Source: an uncultured bacterium
Lineage (GTDB): Bacteria; Actinomycetota; Coriobacteriia; Coriobacteriales; Coriobacteriaceae
Length of the DNA: 64,000 nucleotides
NCBI GenBank assembly: GCA_905216145.1
Contig: CAJMST010000003.1
Span: forward strand, 100,229 to 164,228
Direction: 5' to 3'
The position numbers were made by a program, and so were the translations under genes. The notes under the pieces were generated by a model. It ran no database searches. It had not been told where the DNA came from and saw only the letters and a program-made list of their open reading frames with translations. Position 1 is the first letter of the stretch; each line of letters starts with the position of its first letter. This document shows, one piece after another, positions 34,571-43,371 of the stretch.

Positions 34571-37351
34571 TTGGCGCGCGGATCTGCACAAAACGCCAAA
34601 GGCAATAAGGCCAATAACCAACCGGCATCTGCTAAGGGTGCCGGTTCCCATCTGCGTGCCAATAAGGGCCACGAGGCGGACTTCGACGATTTTGAGCCCT
34701 TGGTGGAGCCCTCGGCCAATCGCGATATCGCCGGCGTGGTCATTGCCGTTTTGGCGATTGCGTCCTTTATTGCCGTGATTTCTCCGGCAACAGCGCCCGT
34801 GACGGCTGCTGTTGCCGGTTTTTACCACCTGGGCTTTGGCCTGGGCGCCTACGTGCTGCCGATCGTCATTTTGCTGTTTGCCGCCACGCTCTTTTTAGGC
34901 GAGGACTCGCCGCTCAACGTGCGCTCTGTTGCGGGCGGCGCCGTGGTCTTTATCGCCGTCGTCTCCATTCTTTCGCTGATGGTGCCGGGTACGAGTGTCT
35001 CGTGTGACCTTATGTTCACGCCGCAAAATTTGTCCGCCTCGGGTGGCTACATCGGTGCGTTTATTGCGAGTGCGCTGCAGAATGCCCTGGGTAAGCCTAT
35101 CGCGATGGTAGTCCTGTTGGGCCTTGTCGTCGTGGGCTTGGTCATCATCGGCTTTTCGGTGGGTGGCGTGCTGCGCTCTGCTCGCGACCGTGCGGCCGAT
35201 TTTGCCGAGCGCCGTCGTGCCGATGTCAACGCCAGCCCGTGGGGTGACGACGAAGCCCTGTCGGTGCCCGGCGTTGCCCGTCCGCACCTGAGCATTCTTC
35301 GTCAAAAGGGCTCCGATGCTGCCGTGACCACGGTCATGGGCAACGATGTGGACCCGGTTTTGGACGATGACGACGAGGACGAGAATCCGTTTGTCGACGT
35401 GTCCGAGTCGGTTGAGGCTGAGCGCGCTAAGACGACGCTGCTGCCGCGCCGCCATGCCAAGAAGGGCAAGGCTGCGCCTAAGCTCAATACAAGCGAGCCC
35501 GACCCGTCTTGGTCCGATAGCGAGATTGAGCTCACCGAGGGCGATGACGAGGATGACGAGGCTCCGATTGAGACCGCAAAGACAACTTTGCTGCCGCGCC
35601 GCCATGCAAAGCGCGACCAGGTAACCGGTCAGCTTTCGATGGAAGACGACCCCGATAAGATCGACGAGTCCGAGCCGCCGTTTGCCGTGAATCCTGTCTC
35701 GGCAGCACCTCAGATCCCCGACTTCTTGAAGCATCCCAAGGTTGCCGATGCGCCTGCCTTGAGTGCTGTCGAATCGGCTGCGGCCAGCGATGGGGGAACG
35801 GACGGCGGCGCCGCAGATAACGAGGGCGAAGAAGAGGACGGCCTCAAACTTCCGCCACTTGAGATTCTGCATGCCAACCCGCAGTCGGCTTCCGCTGCGT
35901 CTTCGGACAAGGAGCTGGAGCAAACTGCCGAGTCGCTGCAGTCGACCCTGCTTGAGTTTGGCCGCAGCGCCCGCGTGGTCGGCTGGATCGCCGGCCCCAC
36001 GGTGACGACCTTTAAGCTGCAACCTGGCGAGGGCGAGCGCGTGAGCAAGATTTCGAGCCTCGAGGACGATATCGCGCTTTCGCTCGCAGCTCAGTCGGTT
36101 CGTATCTTTGCCCCGATCCCCGGCACGTCGCTCGTGGGTATCGAGATCCCCAATCGCAAGCGCCAGAACGTCAACCTGGGCGACGTGCTGCCCTATGTGA
36201 AGGGCGGTCCGCTCGAGCTGGCCATCGGTCGCGATGCCGAGGGTACGCCGGTCGTCGCCGACCTCGCCAAGATGCCCCACCTGCTGATCGCCGGCACGAC
36301 CGGTTCTGGTAAGTCGGTGATGATCAACTCCATCATCACGACCCTGCTCATGCGCGCGCTTCCCGAGGACGTTCGCCTGATCATGGTCGACCCCAAGCGC
36401 GTCGAGCTTGCGGGCTATAACGGTCTGCCGCATCTTTACGTGCCTGTAGTGACCGAGCCCAAGCAGGCCGCGAGCGCTCTGCAATGGGCCGTGTCCGAGA
36501 TGGAGCGTCGCCTGAAGGTCTTCGAGCGTCTCAATGTACGTAAGATCTCGACCTATAACGAAAAGCAGGCCGCCGGCGAGTTTGAACATTACGATAACCC
36601 GCCGCAAAAGATGCCCTATCTGGTCATTATCATCGACGAGCTCTCGGACCTGATGATGGTCGCCGGTAAGGATGTCGAGGCCTCGATCGTGCGTATTGCT
36701 CAGCTGGGCCGTGCCGCCGGTATCCACCTTATCGTGGCCACGCAGCGCCCGAGCTCCAACGTGGTGACGGGCCTCATTAAGGCCAACATCACCAACCGCA
36801 TCGCCTTTAACGTCGCCACGGGCATCGACTCGCGCGTCATCATCGACCAGATGGGTGCCGAAAAGCTCACCGGTTTGGGCGACATGCTGTTCTCCAAGGT
36901 CGACTGGGGCAAGCCTCGCCGTATTCAGGGATGCTTTGTTTCGGATGATGAGATCAACGAGATTGTCGAGTTCGTCAAGTCGCAGAGCGAGCCCGACTAC
37001 CACGAGGAGATTCTGTCTGCCGTGGCGCCCGCTTCCATGTCCATGGCGGGTGGCGGCGGTATTGTCCGCACCGGAGTAGCCGAGCCGCAAGACGATGATC
37101 CGCTCATTTGGGAAGCCGCCCATATTGTGGTGGAATCGCAGCTGGGCTCCACATCTGGCCTGCAACGTCGTCTGAAGGTTGGCTATGCGCGTGCCGGGCG
37201 TATTATGGACATGCTGGAAGAAAAGGGTGTCGTCGGCCCGCCCGACGGTTCCAAGCCGCGCGAGGTCCTGTTGGACGAGGAGGGGCTTGCCGCGCTGGAA
37301 TCTGTCGACGCCGAGATGGCACGTGAAGATCGTGAGTTTGGAGGATTCTGA
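34571..37351 (+). CDS. ftsK: DNA translocase FtsK/SpoIIIE
   Basis: Septal, membrane-anchored motor that pumps chromosome ends into daughter cells. 926 residues: short cytoplasmic head, about four membrane helices (roughly 50-200), an acidic linker (about 230-440), then the alpha/beta motor with Walker A GTTGSGKS at 575-582 and IIIDELSDLMM as Walker B, and a C-terminal winged-helix gamma domain (LQRRLKVGYARAGRIMD). The linker carries the same 12 residues AKTTLLPRRHAK twice, at 286-297 and 336-347. The TTG start at 34571 is supported by GGAGGT; it lies one base after the rnj stop. Confidence 0.95.
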   Translation: MARGSAQNAKGNKANNQPASAKGAGSHLRANKGHEADFDDFEPLVEPSANRDIAGVVIAVLAIASFIAVISPATAPVTAAVAGFYHLGFGLGAYVLPIVILLFAATLFLGEDSPLNVRSVAGGAVVFIAVVSILSLMVPGTSVSCDLMFTPQNLSASGGYIGAFIASALQNALGKPIAMVVLLGLVVVGLVIIGFSVGGVLRSARDRAADFAERRRADVNASPWGDDEALSVPGVARPHLSILRQKGSDAAVTTVMGNDVDPVLDDDDEDENPFVDVSESVEAERAKTTLLPRRHAKKGKAAPKLNTSEPDPSWSDSEIELTEGDDEDDEAPIETAKTTLLPRRHAKRDQVTGQLSMEDDPDKIDESEPPFAVNPVSAAPQIPDFLKHPKVADAPALSAVESAAASDGGTDGGAADNEGEEEDGLKLPPLEILHANPQSASAASSDKELEQTAESLQSTLLEFGRSARVVGWIAGPTVTTFKLQPGEGERVSKISSLEDDIALSLAAQSVRIFAPIPGTSLVGIEIPNRKRQNVNLGDVLPYVKGGPLELAIGRDAEGTPVVADLAKMPHLLIAGTTGSGKSVMINSIITTLLMRALPEDVRLIMVDPKRVELAGYNGLPHLYVPVVTEPKQAASALQWAVSEMERRLKVFERLNVRKISTYNEKQAAGEFEHYDNPPQKMPYLVIIIDELSDLMMVAGKDVEASIVRIAQLGRAAGIHLIVATQRPSSNVVTGLIKANITNRIAFNVATGIDSRVIIDQMGAEKLTGLGDMLFSKVDWGKPRRIQGCFVSDDEINEIVEFVKSQSEPDYHEEILSAVAPASMSMAGGGGIVRTGVAEPQDDDPLIWEAAHIVVESQLGSTSGLQRRLKVGYARAGRIMDMLEEKGVVGPPDGSKPREVLLDEEGLAALESVDAEMAREDREFGGF

Positions 37352-38862
37352 TGGCTGCACGCTTTGGTGACATGCTGCTCGAGCAGCGTCGCCGAATGGG
37401 CCTTTCCATTCAGCAGGTCGCCAACACCATCAAAATCAGGCCGCAGATCATCGAGTTTTTCGAGACCGGTAACTTTGCCTCGATGCCGCCGCGCGGCTAT
37501 GCGCAGGGCATGATTTCGAGCTATGCTCGCTTTTTGGGCCTCAATCCGCGCGAGGTCGTCAATGCCTACTTTGACGACCTGATGGCATACGAACGCGAGA
37601 CGTCCCAGCAGGGCGGTCGTTTTCAGGACGCCGCCGGCTACGTCAATTCGCGTTCCTCGGTCGATAACGGGCGCTTCCTGATGGTTCAGGGCGGTCGTTC
37701 GACCCGCTATGGACAGCGTCCTCAGCAGGCCGGTTATATTACCGAGACGGGTTCGGGCGAGGAGATTCGCTCACAGCGTGACCGGTTCCGCAGTACGCCG
37801 ATGCCCGAGGACCGTGCACTTCCCGCTGCCCGCGGCGTGGCGCGTGACCCTCGTGCCGGCTACGGCGACGGCGGCTATTCCGATCGCGGTTACCGTGGTG
37901 CCTCTATGGGACGCTCTCGCGGTGGCTATGCGGATGCCGATACCACGCAGGTGACGCCGCGTCTTCGCTCTCAATCACAGCCGTATGGCCAGCGCTCTTC
38001 GGCTTCGCGTTCGGGCCAGCGTGGCTATCAAGGCCGCGGTGAGCTTGCGCCCCGCTCGGGTCAGCGCAGCCTTCAGGGCCAGGGCGGCTATCGCGGCCGT
38101 TCCGATAGCAATCGCGGTCGTATGCCTCAGGGAGGCGGCCGCAGCAGTTCCGGTCGTGGACGCGGCGGATCACGTACTCCTCAAAACAACGGGCTCGATC
38201 CGCGTATCGTCTACGCCGGCATCGGTGCCGTTGTGCTGCTGTTGATTGTGCTCATCGTGGTGCTTCTGCGTGGCTGCGCATCTTCGGCGCCCGAGAACAC
38301 GCCCGAGACGCCCACTGCTACCAAGATGACGACCAAGAAGTCTTCTAAGAAGACCGAAACGGTCGACGAGGACGATGACACCGATGAGGCGACGGATGAG
38401 TCGACTGATTCGGACGCTACCAAGACGACGGCCAAGAAGGAAGAGAACGAGGTCACGAAGGTCAAAGTCTCCGTTGCCAAGGGAAAGACCGCGTGGATTG
38501 AGGTCAAGGTTGACGGCAAGTCGGTCTATGGCGCCCAGGCGACTGGCCCCTTTGAGCAGGAGTACACGCCCGAGTCTTCGATCGAGATCACCACGTCCAA
38601 GCCTTCCGATGTCACCGTTACCAAGAACGGTGAAAAGGTTCGTTACGATACCAAGACCTCGGGCGTGGCGCGTGTGACGATCACCGTTCCCAAGAAGGAG
38701 ACGTCTGATTCCGAGAATGGTGAAAGTTCTGATGGTACCGACACCACCGATGGTACCGATACCACCGACGGTACCGATGCCCAGTCCACGGATGGCGCCG
38801 ATACCGCAACTGACGGTCAGACACCCACCGATTCTACCGACAATTCGTACGATAGCTACTAG
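37351..38862 (+). CDS. RodZ-like helix-turn-helix membrane protein
   Basis: 503 residues. N-terminal HTH_25 domain (about 1-70, LLEQRRRMGLSIQQVANTI), long Arg/Gly/Ser/Gln-rich cytoplasmic linker (about 90-270), one membrane helix (about 287-308, IVYAGIGAVVLLLIVLIV), Thr/Lys/Asp-rich region, an external DUF4115-like beta domain (about 370-450) and a tail of SDGTDTTDGTD repeats. RodZ links MreB to the envelope in rods; this layout and its position between ftsK and pgsA match ymfM of Bacillus. ATG shares a base with the ftsK stop. Confidence 0.85.
   Translation: MAARFGDMLLEQRRRMGLSIQQVANTIKIRPQIIEFFETGNFASMPPRGYAQGMISSYARFLGLNPREVVNAYFDDLMAYERETSQQGGRFQDAAGYVNSRSSVDNGRFLMVQGGRSTRYGQRPQQAGYITETGSGEEIRSQRDRFRSTPMPEDRALPAARGVARDPRAGYGDGGYSDRGYRGASMGRSRGGYADADTTQVTPRLRSQSQPYGQRSSASRSGQRGYQGRGELAPRSGQRSLQGQGGYRGRSDSNRGRMPQGGGRSSSGRGRGGSRTPQNNGLDPRIVYAGIGAVVLLLIVLIVVLLRGCASSAPENTPETPTATKMTTKKSSKKTETVDEDDDTDEATDESTDSDATKTTAKKEENEVTKVKVSVAKGKTAWIEVKVDGKSVYGAQATGPFEQEYTPESSIEITTSKPSDVTVTKNGEKVRYDTKTSGVARVTITVPKKETSDSENGESSDGTDTTDGTDTTDGTDAQSTDGADTATDGQTPTDSTDNSYDSY
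38731..38790 (+). repeat. Short coding tandem repeat in the RodZ-like tail
   Basis: The unit GGTACCGAYACCACCGAY is repeated about three times, encoding repeated GTDTTD. Such tracts can change length by slippage. Confidence 0.7.
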
Positions 38863-38888
38863 GCCGCTCGTACGCGAAAGGAAACATC

Positions 38889-39386
38889 ATGGCTAAAGAT
38901 TCCAGCTTCGACGTCGTGTCCGAGGTCAACATGCAAGAGGTCGATAATGCCTTTCAACAGACTACGCGCGAGATTTCCCAGCGCTATGACCTTAAGGATT
39001 CCGGCGCCACGATCGAGCTTTCGAAGGGCGACAAGCTCTTTACGATCAACGCCCCGGCCGACTTTGTCTCCAAGCAGATTGTCGACGTGCTGAGCTCCAA
39101 GCTCATCAAGCGCGGCATCGACCTCAAGGCCGTCTCGTGGGATGCTCCGCAGGCGGCATCGGGCGGCACCGTGCGCGTGCTCGGCCATATCGTCGAGGGT
39201 ATCGACCAAGCGACCGCCAAGAAGATCAACAAGGACATCAAGGACCAAAAGCTCAAGGTCAAGGTGACCATCGAGGCCGACAAACTGCGTGTTTCCTCTG
39301 CTTCGAAGGACGCGTTGCAGTCCGTGATCCAGTTCCTGCGCGACCAGGACTACGGCCAGCCGCTGCAGTTCACCAACTACCGCTAA
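38889..39386 (+). CDS. yajQ: YajQ family nucleotide-binding protein
   Basis: 165 residues with the duplicated ferredoxin-like fold of YajQ (DVVSEVNMQEVDNAFQQTTREI, quoted in part; closing DYGQPLQFTNYR). Some members bind cyclic di-GMP and act with transcription factors; others bind RNA. The role here is unknown. ATG at 38889 has AAAGGAAA upstream. It lies between the rodZ-like gene and rimO. Confidence 0.9.
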   Translation: MAKDSSFDVVSEVNMQEVDNAFQQTTREISQRYDLKDSGATIELSKGDKLFTINAPADFVSKQIVDVLSSKLIKRGIDLKAVSWDAPQAASGGTVRVLGHIVEGIDQATAKKINKDIKDQKLKVKVTIEADKLRVSSASKDALQSVIQFLRDQDYGQPLQFTNYR

Positions 39387-39413
39387 TATCAATCGAAAGG
39401 ACCGCTCTCCAAC

Positions 39414-40763
39414 ATGGATACACCGTTGGGCTCCGTGCTCTACATCACCCTCGGGTGCGCTAAGAACGAGGTTGACACTGACCGCATGCGTTCTCTTTTG
39501 ACCGCCGCGGGCTACGAGGAGGCATTCGACCCGCAGGATGCCGATATTGCCATCGTCAATACTTGCTCGTTCCTCGCCTCCGCAACGTCCGAGAGCATCG
39601 AGACCACGCTCGAACTCGCCAACGAGGTTCAGGACGGCGTTCGTTCTTGCCCCATTGTCATGTGCGGCTGCGTGCCGTCGCGCTATGGCGATGACCTACC
39701 TGACGAGCTGCCCGAGGTCGCTGCCTTTGTGAAGGCCGACGAGGAGGACGGCATCGTGGCGGTCATCGATGGCGTGCTGGGTGTCGAGCGCGAGATTGCA
39801 GCCTATATCCCGCAGGTCAAACGTACCGTCGAGGGTGCTGTCGCCTACGTCAAGATTTCCGATGGCTGCAACCGCTTCTGCAGCTTCTGCATGATTCCCT
39901 ACATCCGCGGCCGCTATCATTCGCGCAATGCCGAGAGCATCATCTCCGAGGTGCGCGACCTGGTTGCCGGCGGTGTGCGCGAGATCGTGCTGATCGGCCA
40001 GGACACGGGCATCTGGGGTACCGACTTTGCCGACGAGGACGTCGCCGATGGCTCGCCGCGCAATCTGGCGCAGCTGCTGCGTGCCGTCGCCGAGGCCGTG
40101 CGCCCGCACAACGTCTGGGTCCGCGTGCTCTATCTGCAGCCCGAGGGCATGACTGACGAACTCATCGAGACGATTCGCGATACGCCCGAGGTGCTGCCCT
40201 ATATCGATATCCCCGTGCAGCACTGCGACGCGCGCATTCTCAAGGCCATGCGCCGTTCTGGTTCGCGCCAGGAGCTCGAGGACCTGTTCCGCGATCTGCG
40301 TGAGCGTATCCCCGGCATCGTGATCCGTTCCACGGCCATGGTCGGCTTCCCGACCGAGACCGACGACGAGTTCCGCGATCTTATCGACTTTATGGACACC
40401 GTCGGCTTTGACTACACGAGTGTCTTTGCCTACTCGCAGGAGGAGGGCAGCCTGGCCGCTAAGATGGAGGGTCAGGTCGACGAAGAGGTCAAGCTCGAGC
40501 GCGCCCAGGAGGCCATGGACCTGGCCGAGTCGCTCGGTTTTGCCGCCACCGCCGCACATGTGGGTGAGCGCGCCCAGGTAATCGTCGACGGTATCGAAGA
40601 GACCGAGGATGGCGCCGAGCTGATCGGCCATGCCTGGTTCCAGGCGCCCGATTCCGATGGCGCGGTGCATCTGGACGCCAGCGAGGCGTCCGTGGGCGAT
40701 ATTCTGACCGTCGAGTTTACCGATAGCTTCTGCTACGAGCTTATCGGTCATGTTGTGGAGTAG
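39414..40763 (+). CDS. rimO: Ribosomal protein uS12 methylthiotransferase RimO
   Basis: Radical SAM enzyme that modifies an aspartate of uS12. 449 residues: UPF0004 domain with C15, C51 and C86; radical SAM C152-x3-C156-x2-C159 (CNRFCSFC) followed by MIPYIRGRYHSR, the RimO-type version of this segment; C-terminal TRAM domain (EFTDSFCYELIGHVVE). It is followed by pgsA 9 bp later. Confidence 0.94.
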   Translation: MDTPLGSVLYITLGCAKNEVDTDRMRSLLTAAGYEEAFDPQDADIAIVNTCSFLASATSESIETTLELANEVQDGVRSCPIVMCGCVPSRYGDDLPDELPEVAAFVKADEEDGIVAVIDGVLGVEREIAAYIPQVKRTVEGAVAYVKISDGCNRFCSFCMIPYIRGRYHSRNAESIISEVRDLVAGGVREIVLIGQDTGIWGTDFADEDVADGSPRNLAQLLRAVAEAVRPHNVWVRVLYLQPEGMTDELIETIRDTPEVLPYIDIPVQHCDARILKAMRRSGSRQELEDLFRDLRERIPGIVIRSTAMVGFPTETDDEFRDLIDFMDTVGFDYTSVFAYSQEEGSLAAKMEGQVDEEVKLERAQEAMDLAESLGFAATAAHVGERAQVIVDGIEETEDGAELIGHAWFQAPDSDGAVHLDASEASVGDILTVEFTDSFCYELIGHVVE

Positions 40764-40772
40764 GAGAGCGTC

Positions 40773-41411
40773 GTGGCTAACGAGAGTAATAAGGAACTGA
40801 CGAGTGTCTGGACGCCCGCCAACATCGTGACGTGCGTTCGCATCGTCTTTATCCCGGTGTTCATGATCGTGTCGGCGCTTTCTCACACGAGTGTTGCCGG
40901 TACGGATTGGAGCACCTTCGACGGCCCGCTCGCCGCCGCTGCCTTCATTCTGTATGTGATCCTGTCGTGCACCGATAAGGTCGACGGTTATCTGGCGCGT
41001 TCGCGCAACGAGATCACCGACTTCGGTAAATTCTTGGACCCCATCGCCGATAAGCTGCTCGTGTTCTCGGCCCTGCTGCTGTTCTTGGATTTTGGCGCAG
41101 TGACCGTGTGGTCCGTGTTCATTATCCTGTTCCGTGAGCTTCTGGTGAGCGCCCTTCGCATGGTCGCGAGTGCGGCCGGTGTGGTCGTTGCGGCCGATAA
41201 GCTCGGCAAGTACAAGACGGCAACCACGATGGTCTCCATTTGCGGTTACCTGTGCGTTTTTGCTATGGCCGGCTTGCACCTTGGCCCGGTGGCGCTGACG
41301 CTCGGCATCTACTCGGTGTCGCGCTTCCTGTACGCCGTTGCCGTTGTCCTGACCGTTGTCTCGGGCGCCCAGTACTTCTGGAACTGCCGCAAGATCGTCT
41401 TTTCGGTCTAG
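40773..41411 (+). CDS. pgsA: CDP-diacylglycerol--glycerol-3-phosphate 3-phosphatidyltransferase
   Basis: Makes phosphatidylglycerol phosphate in the membrane. 212 residues, multiple membrane helices, with the CDP-alcohol phosphotransferase motif D68-x2-D71-G-x2-A-R-x8-G85-x3-D89-x3-D93 intact. The GTG start at 40773 has TAGGAG ahead. The pgsA-cinA-recA order matches Bacillus, supporting the PgsA assignment for this copy. A second family member is at 61619-62323. Confidence 0.9.
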   Translation: MANESNKELTSVWTPANIVTCVRIVFIPVFMIVSALSHTSVAGTDWSTFDGPLAAAAFILYVILSCTDKVDGYLARSRNEITDFGKFLDPIADKLLVFSALLLFLDFGAVTVWSVFIILFRELLVSALRMVASAAGVVVAADKLGKYKTATTMVSICGYLCVFAMAGLHLGPVALTLGIYSVSRFLYAVAVVLTVVSGAQYFWNCRKIVFSV

Positions 41412-41417
41412 GTCCTG

Positions 41418-41954
41418 GTGGGTATGACGGACTCTTTTGAGCAGATTTCCGCACACAACGAGGAGCTGGCGCGCGATATCGTCGAGCGCGCGAGCGCTCG
41501 GGGCGTGACGGTTTCGACGGCTGAGTCGCTGACGGCGGGTATGATCGCATCGACGATTGCCGATATCCCGGGCGCCTCGGCGGTGCTGCGTGGCGGTGCG
41601 GTGACCTATTGCGATGAGATTAAGCATCGCGTTCTTGGTGTTGAGCAGGAGACGCTCGACCGCTATACCGCGGTGTCGCATCAGACCGCGCGCGAGATGG
41701 CGGTGGGTTCGCTGGAGCTGTACCAGAGCGATATTGCAGTGAGCGCAACGGGTTATGCTGGCCCCGGCGGTGGCACTGAGGACGATCCGGCGGGCACTTT
41801 CTATATTGGCTGGGCGCATCGTTCCGCCGATGGGGGCGTGCCGGTCGTGGACTCTGTGCGCTGCCACTATGAGGGCGACCGTTCGTGTGTTCGTGCCCAT
41901 GCGGTCACGGACGCATTGGGTCGCATTGCCCTTGTGCTCAACTCTATGGAATAG
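41418..41954 (+). CDS. pncC: CinA-family nicotinamide-nucleotide amidase (PncC domain only)
   Basis: 178 residues covering only the C-terminal CinA domain (TAESLTAGMIASTIADIPGAS, quoted in part; ATGYAGPGGG). This domain deamidates NMN to NaMN. The N-terminal competence-damage domain of full CinA is missing. In several naturally competent bacteria cinA is co-expressed with recA, which follows here. The start could be GTG 41418 or ATG 41424; neither has a strong ribosome-binding site. Confidence 0.88.
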   Translation: MGMTDSFEQISAHNEELARDIVERASARGVTVSTAESLTAGMIASTIADIPGASAVLRGGAVTYCDEIKHRVLGVEQETLDRYTAVSHQTAREMAVGSLELYQSDIAVSATGYAGPGGGTEDDPAGTFYIGWAHRSADGGVPVVDSVRCHYEGDRSCVRAHAVTDALGRIALVLNSME

Positions 41955-41961
41955 ACGTGTT

Positions 41962-41985
41962 TTAAGGGGCCTCCGAGCCCCTTAA
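41962..41985 (+). terminator. Terminator after the cinA-family gene
   Basis: TTAAGGGGC (41962-41970) pairs with GCCCCTTAA (41977-41985). A weak U-tract follows. Confidence 0.6.
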
Positions 41986-42060
41986 TTGTGGAGATAGGGA
42001 CCTTAGGCTCATTTGGCGTTTGTGCTGGTTGTAGATGTATTTTTGCCTTCCTTGTTCATA

Positions 42061-42111
42061 TTTGGTCCTTTGTGGTCAAGCATTTGGTCAGTGTTTGGTC
42101 GGCGTTTGGTC
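42061..42111 (+). repeat. Phased TTTGGTC direct repeats upstream of recA
   Basis: Exact TTTGGTC at 42061, 42083, 42094 and 42105 and a variant TGTGGTC at 42071: spacing of about 11 bp, with 22 bp between the first and third sites, so all lie on one face of the helix. They end about 40 bp upstream of the recA -35. The layout suggests cooperative binding of a regulator. The comEA upstream region has the same heptamer in the same phase. Confidence 0.75.
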
Positions 42112-42152
42112 GGGTTTTGGAAAGACCGCCTGCATATGATTGGCCTGAACGG

Positions 42153-42181
42153 TTGACCACGAACAGCCGTTCGTTTATTAT
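42153..42181 (+). promoter_or_regulatory. recA: recA promoter with embedded LexA box
   Basis: TTGACC (42153-42158), 17-bp spacer, TATTAT (42176-42181). The spacer contains CGAACAGCCGTTCG (42160-42173), a perfect match to the Gram-positive SOS box CGAAC-n4-GTTCG, so LexA would block RNA polymerase directly. Confidence 0.85.
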
Positions 42182-42211
42182 CGATGCAGGTTGTTAAGAG
42201 GAGGGCTATTC

Positions 42212-43360
42212 ATGGCCAAGAATTCAGGTCCCGTACGTACCGTTCATGCTCGCACGACGGGTAAAGAGCGCGATGAGATGATCGCCACCACCAAGGCCGA
42301 GATCGAGAAGAAATTCGGCCAGGGTTCCATCATGAGGTACGGCGACGGTGGTCCCGAGCTCGAGGTCGAGGCCATTCCCACGGGCGCCCTGGCCCTCGAT
42401 GCCGCTCTGGGTATCGGCGGTGTGCCGCGCGGCCGTATCGTCGAGATTTACGGTCCCGAGTCCTCCGGTAAGACGACGCTTTCGCTCGAGATCTTGGCCG
42501 AGGCCCAGGCTATGGGCGGCGTTGTGGCATTTATCGATGCCGAGCACGCGCTCGATCCCACGTATGCCGCGCGCATCGGCGTGGATATCGACGAGGTGCT
42601 CATTTCCCAGCCCGATACGGGTGAGCAGGCGCTCGAGATCGTTGACATGCTCGTGCGTTCCGGCGCCATCGATGCCATCGTCGTTGACTCCGTCGCTGCG
42701 CTGACCCCGCGTGCCGAGATCGAGGGAGAAATCGGCGACACTACGGTCGGTCTTCAGGCTCGCCTGATGAGCCAGGCGCTCCGCAAGCTCGCCGGCTCGC
42801 TGTCCAAGTCCAACACGACGTGCATCTTCATTAACCAGCTGCGTGAGAAGATCGGCGTCATGTTCGGCAACCCCGAGACCACGACGGGCGGCCGCGCCCT
42901 TAAGTTCTTCTCTTCGGTGCGTATCGACATTCGCCGCATCGACAGCATTAAGCTTAAGGACGAGGTTATCGGTAACCGCGTGCGCGCCAAGGTCGTTAAG
43001 AACAAGGTGGCAGCTCCGTTCCGTTCTGCTGAGTTCGACATCATGTACGGTACGGGCATCTCTAAGGAGGGCTCGATTCTGGACATGGCTGTCGAGTGCG
43101 GCATCTGCAAGAAGATGGGCTCCTGGTTTGCCTATGGCGAGGACAAGCTCGGCAACGGTCGCGAGGCCGCCAAGGCGTTCCTGCGCGAACACCCCGATTG
43201 CGCTGACGAGATTGAGCATAAGGTCCGCCTTGCCTGCGGGCTTGAGTTTGATGACGATGCTCCTTCCGAGGTCGAGCTGACCGATCAGCCTGCGCCTGAG
43301 GAGTTTGACGAGCTTTACGCCATCGATGGTTCCGCCATGCTCGATGATGACGACGAGTAG
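42212..43360 (+). CDS. recA: Recombinase RecA
   Basis: Strand-exchange protein and LexA co-protease. 382 residues, with an N-terminal extension of about 15-20 residues (GPVRTVHARTTGKERDEM) before the conserved core. Walker A GPESSGKT at 81-88; the L2 loop region includes GNPETTTGGRALKFFSS; an acidic C-terminal tail regulates DNA binding. ATG at 42212 follows GAGGAGGG. It is under a LexA-box promoter and is followed by recX. Confidence 0.97.
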   Translation: MAKNSGPVRTVHARTTGKERDEMIATTKAEIEKKFGQGSIMRYGDGGPELEVEAIPTGALALDAALGIGGVPRGRIVEIYGPESSGKTTLSLEILAEAQAMGGVVAFIDAEHALDPTYAARIGVDIDEVLISQPDTGEQALEIVDMLVRSGAIDAIVVDSVAALTPRAEIEGEIGDTTVGLQARLMSQALRKLAGSLSKSNTTCIFINQLREKIGVMFGNPETTTGGRALKFFSSVRIDIRRIDSIKLKDEVIGNRVRAKVVKNKVAAPFRSAEFDIMYGTGISKEGSILDMAVECGICKKMGSWFAYGEDKLGNGREAAKAFLREHPDCADEIEHKVRLACGLEFDDDAPSEVELTDQPAPEEFDELYAIDGSAMLDDDDE

Positions 43361-43371
43361 CGGTTACGCTC

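Noticed and set aside
34895..37360. An 821-codon open frame antisense to ftsK
   Set aside because: A shadow of ftsK: compositionally biased, no motifs, no promoter or start signals.
39696..41900. A 734-codon open frame antisense to rimO, pgsA and the cinA-family gene
   Set aside because: It spans three well-supported genes on the other strand and has no recognisable domain.
42061..42111. A CRISPR array or plasmid-type iteron origin at the TTTGGTC repeats
   Set aside because: Units are only 7 bp with 4-bp spacers, no cas or replication-initiator gene is near, and the location upstream of recA fits regulation better.
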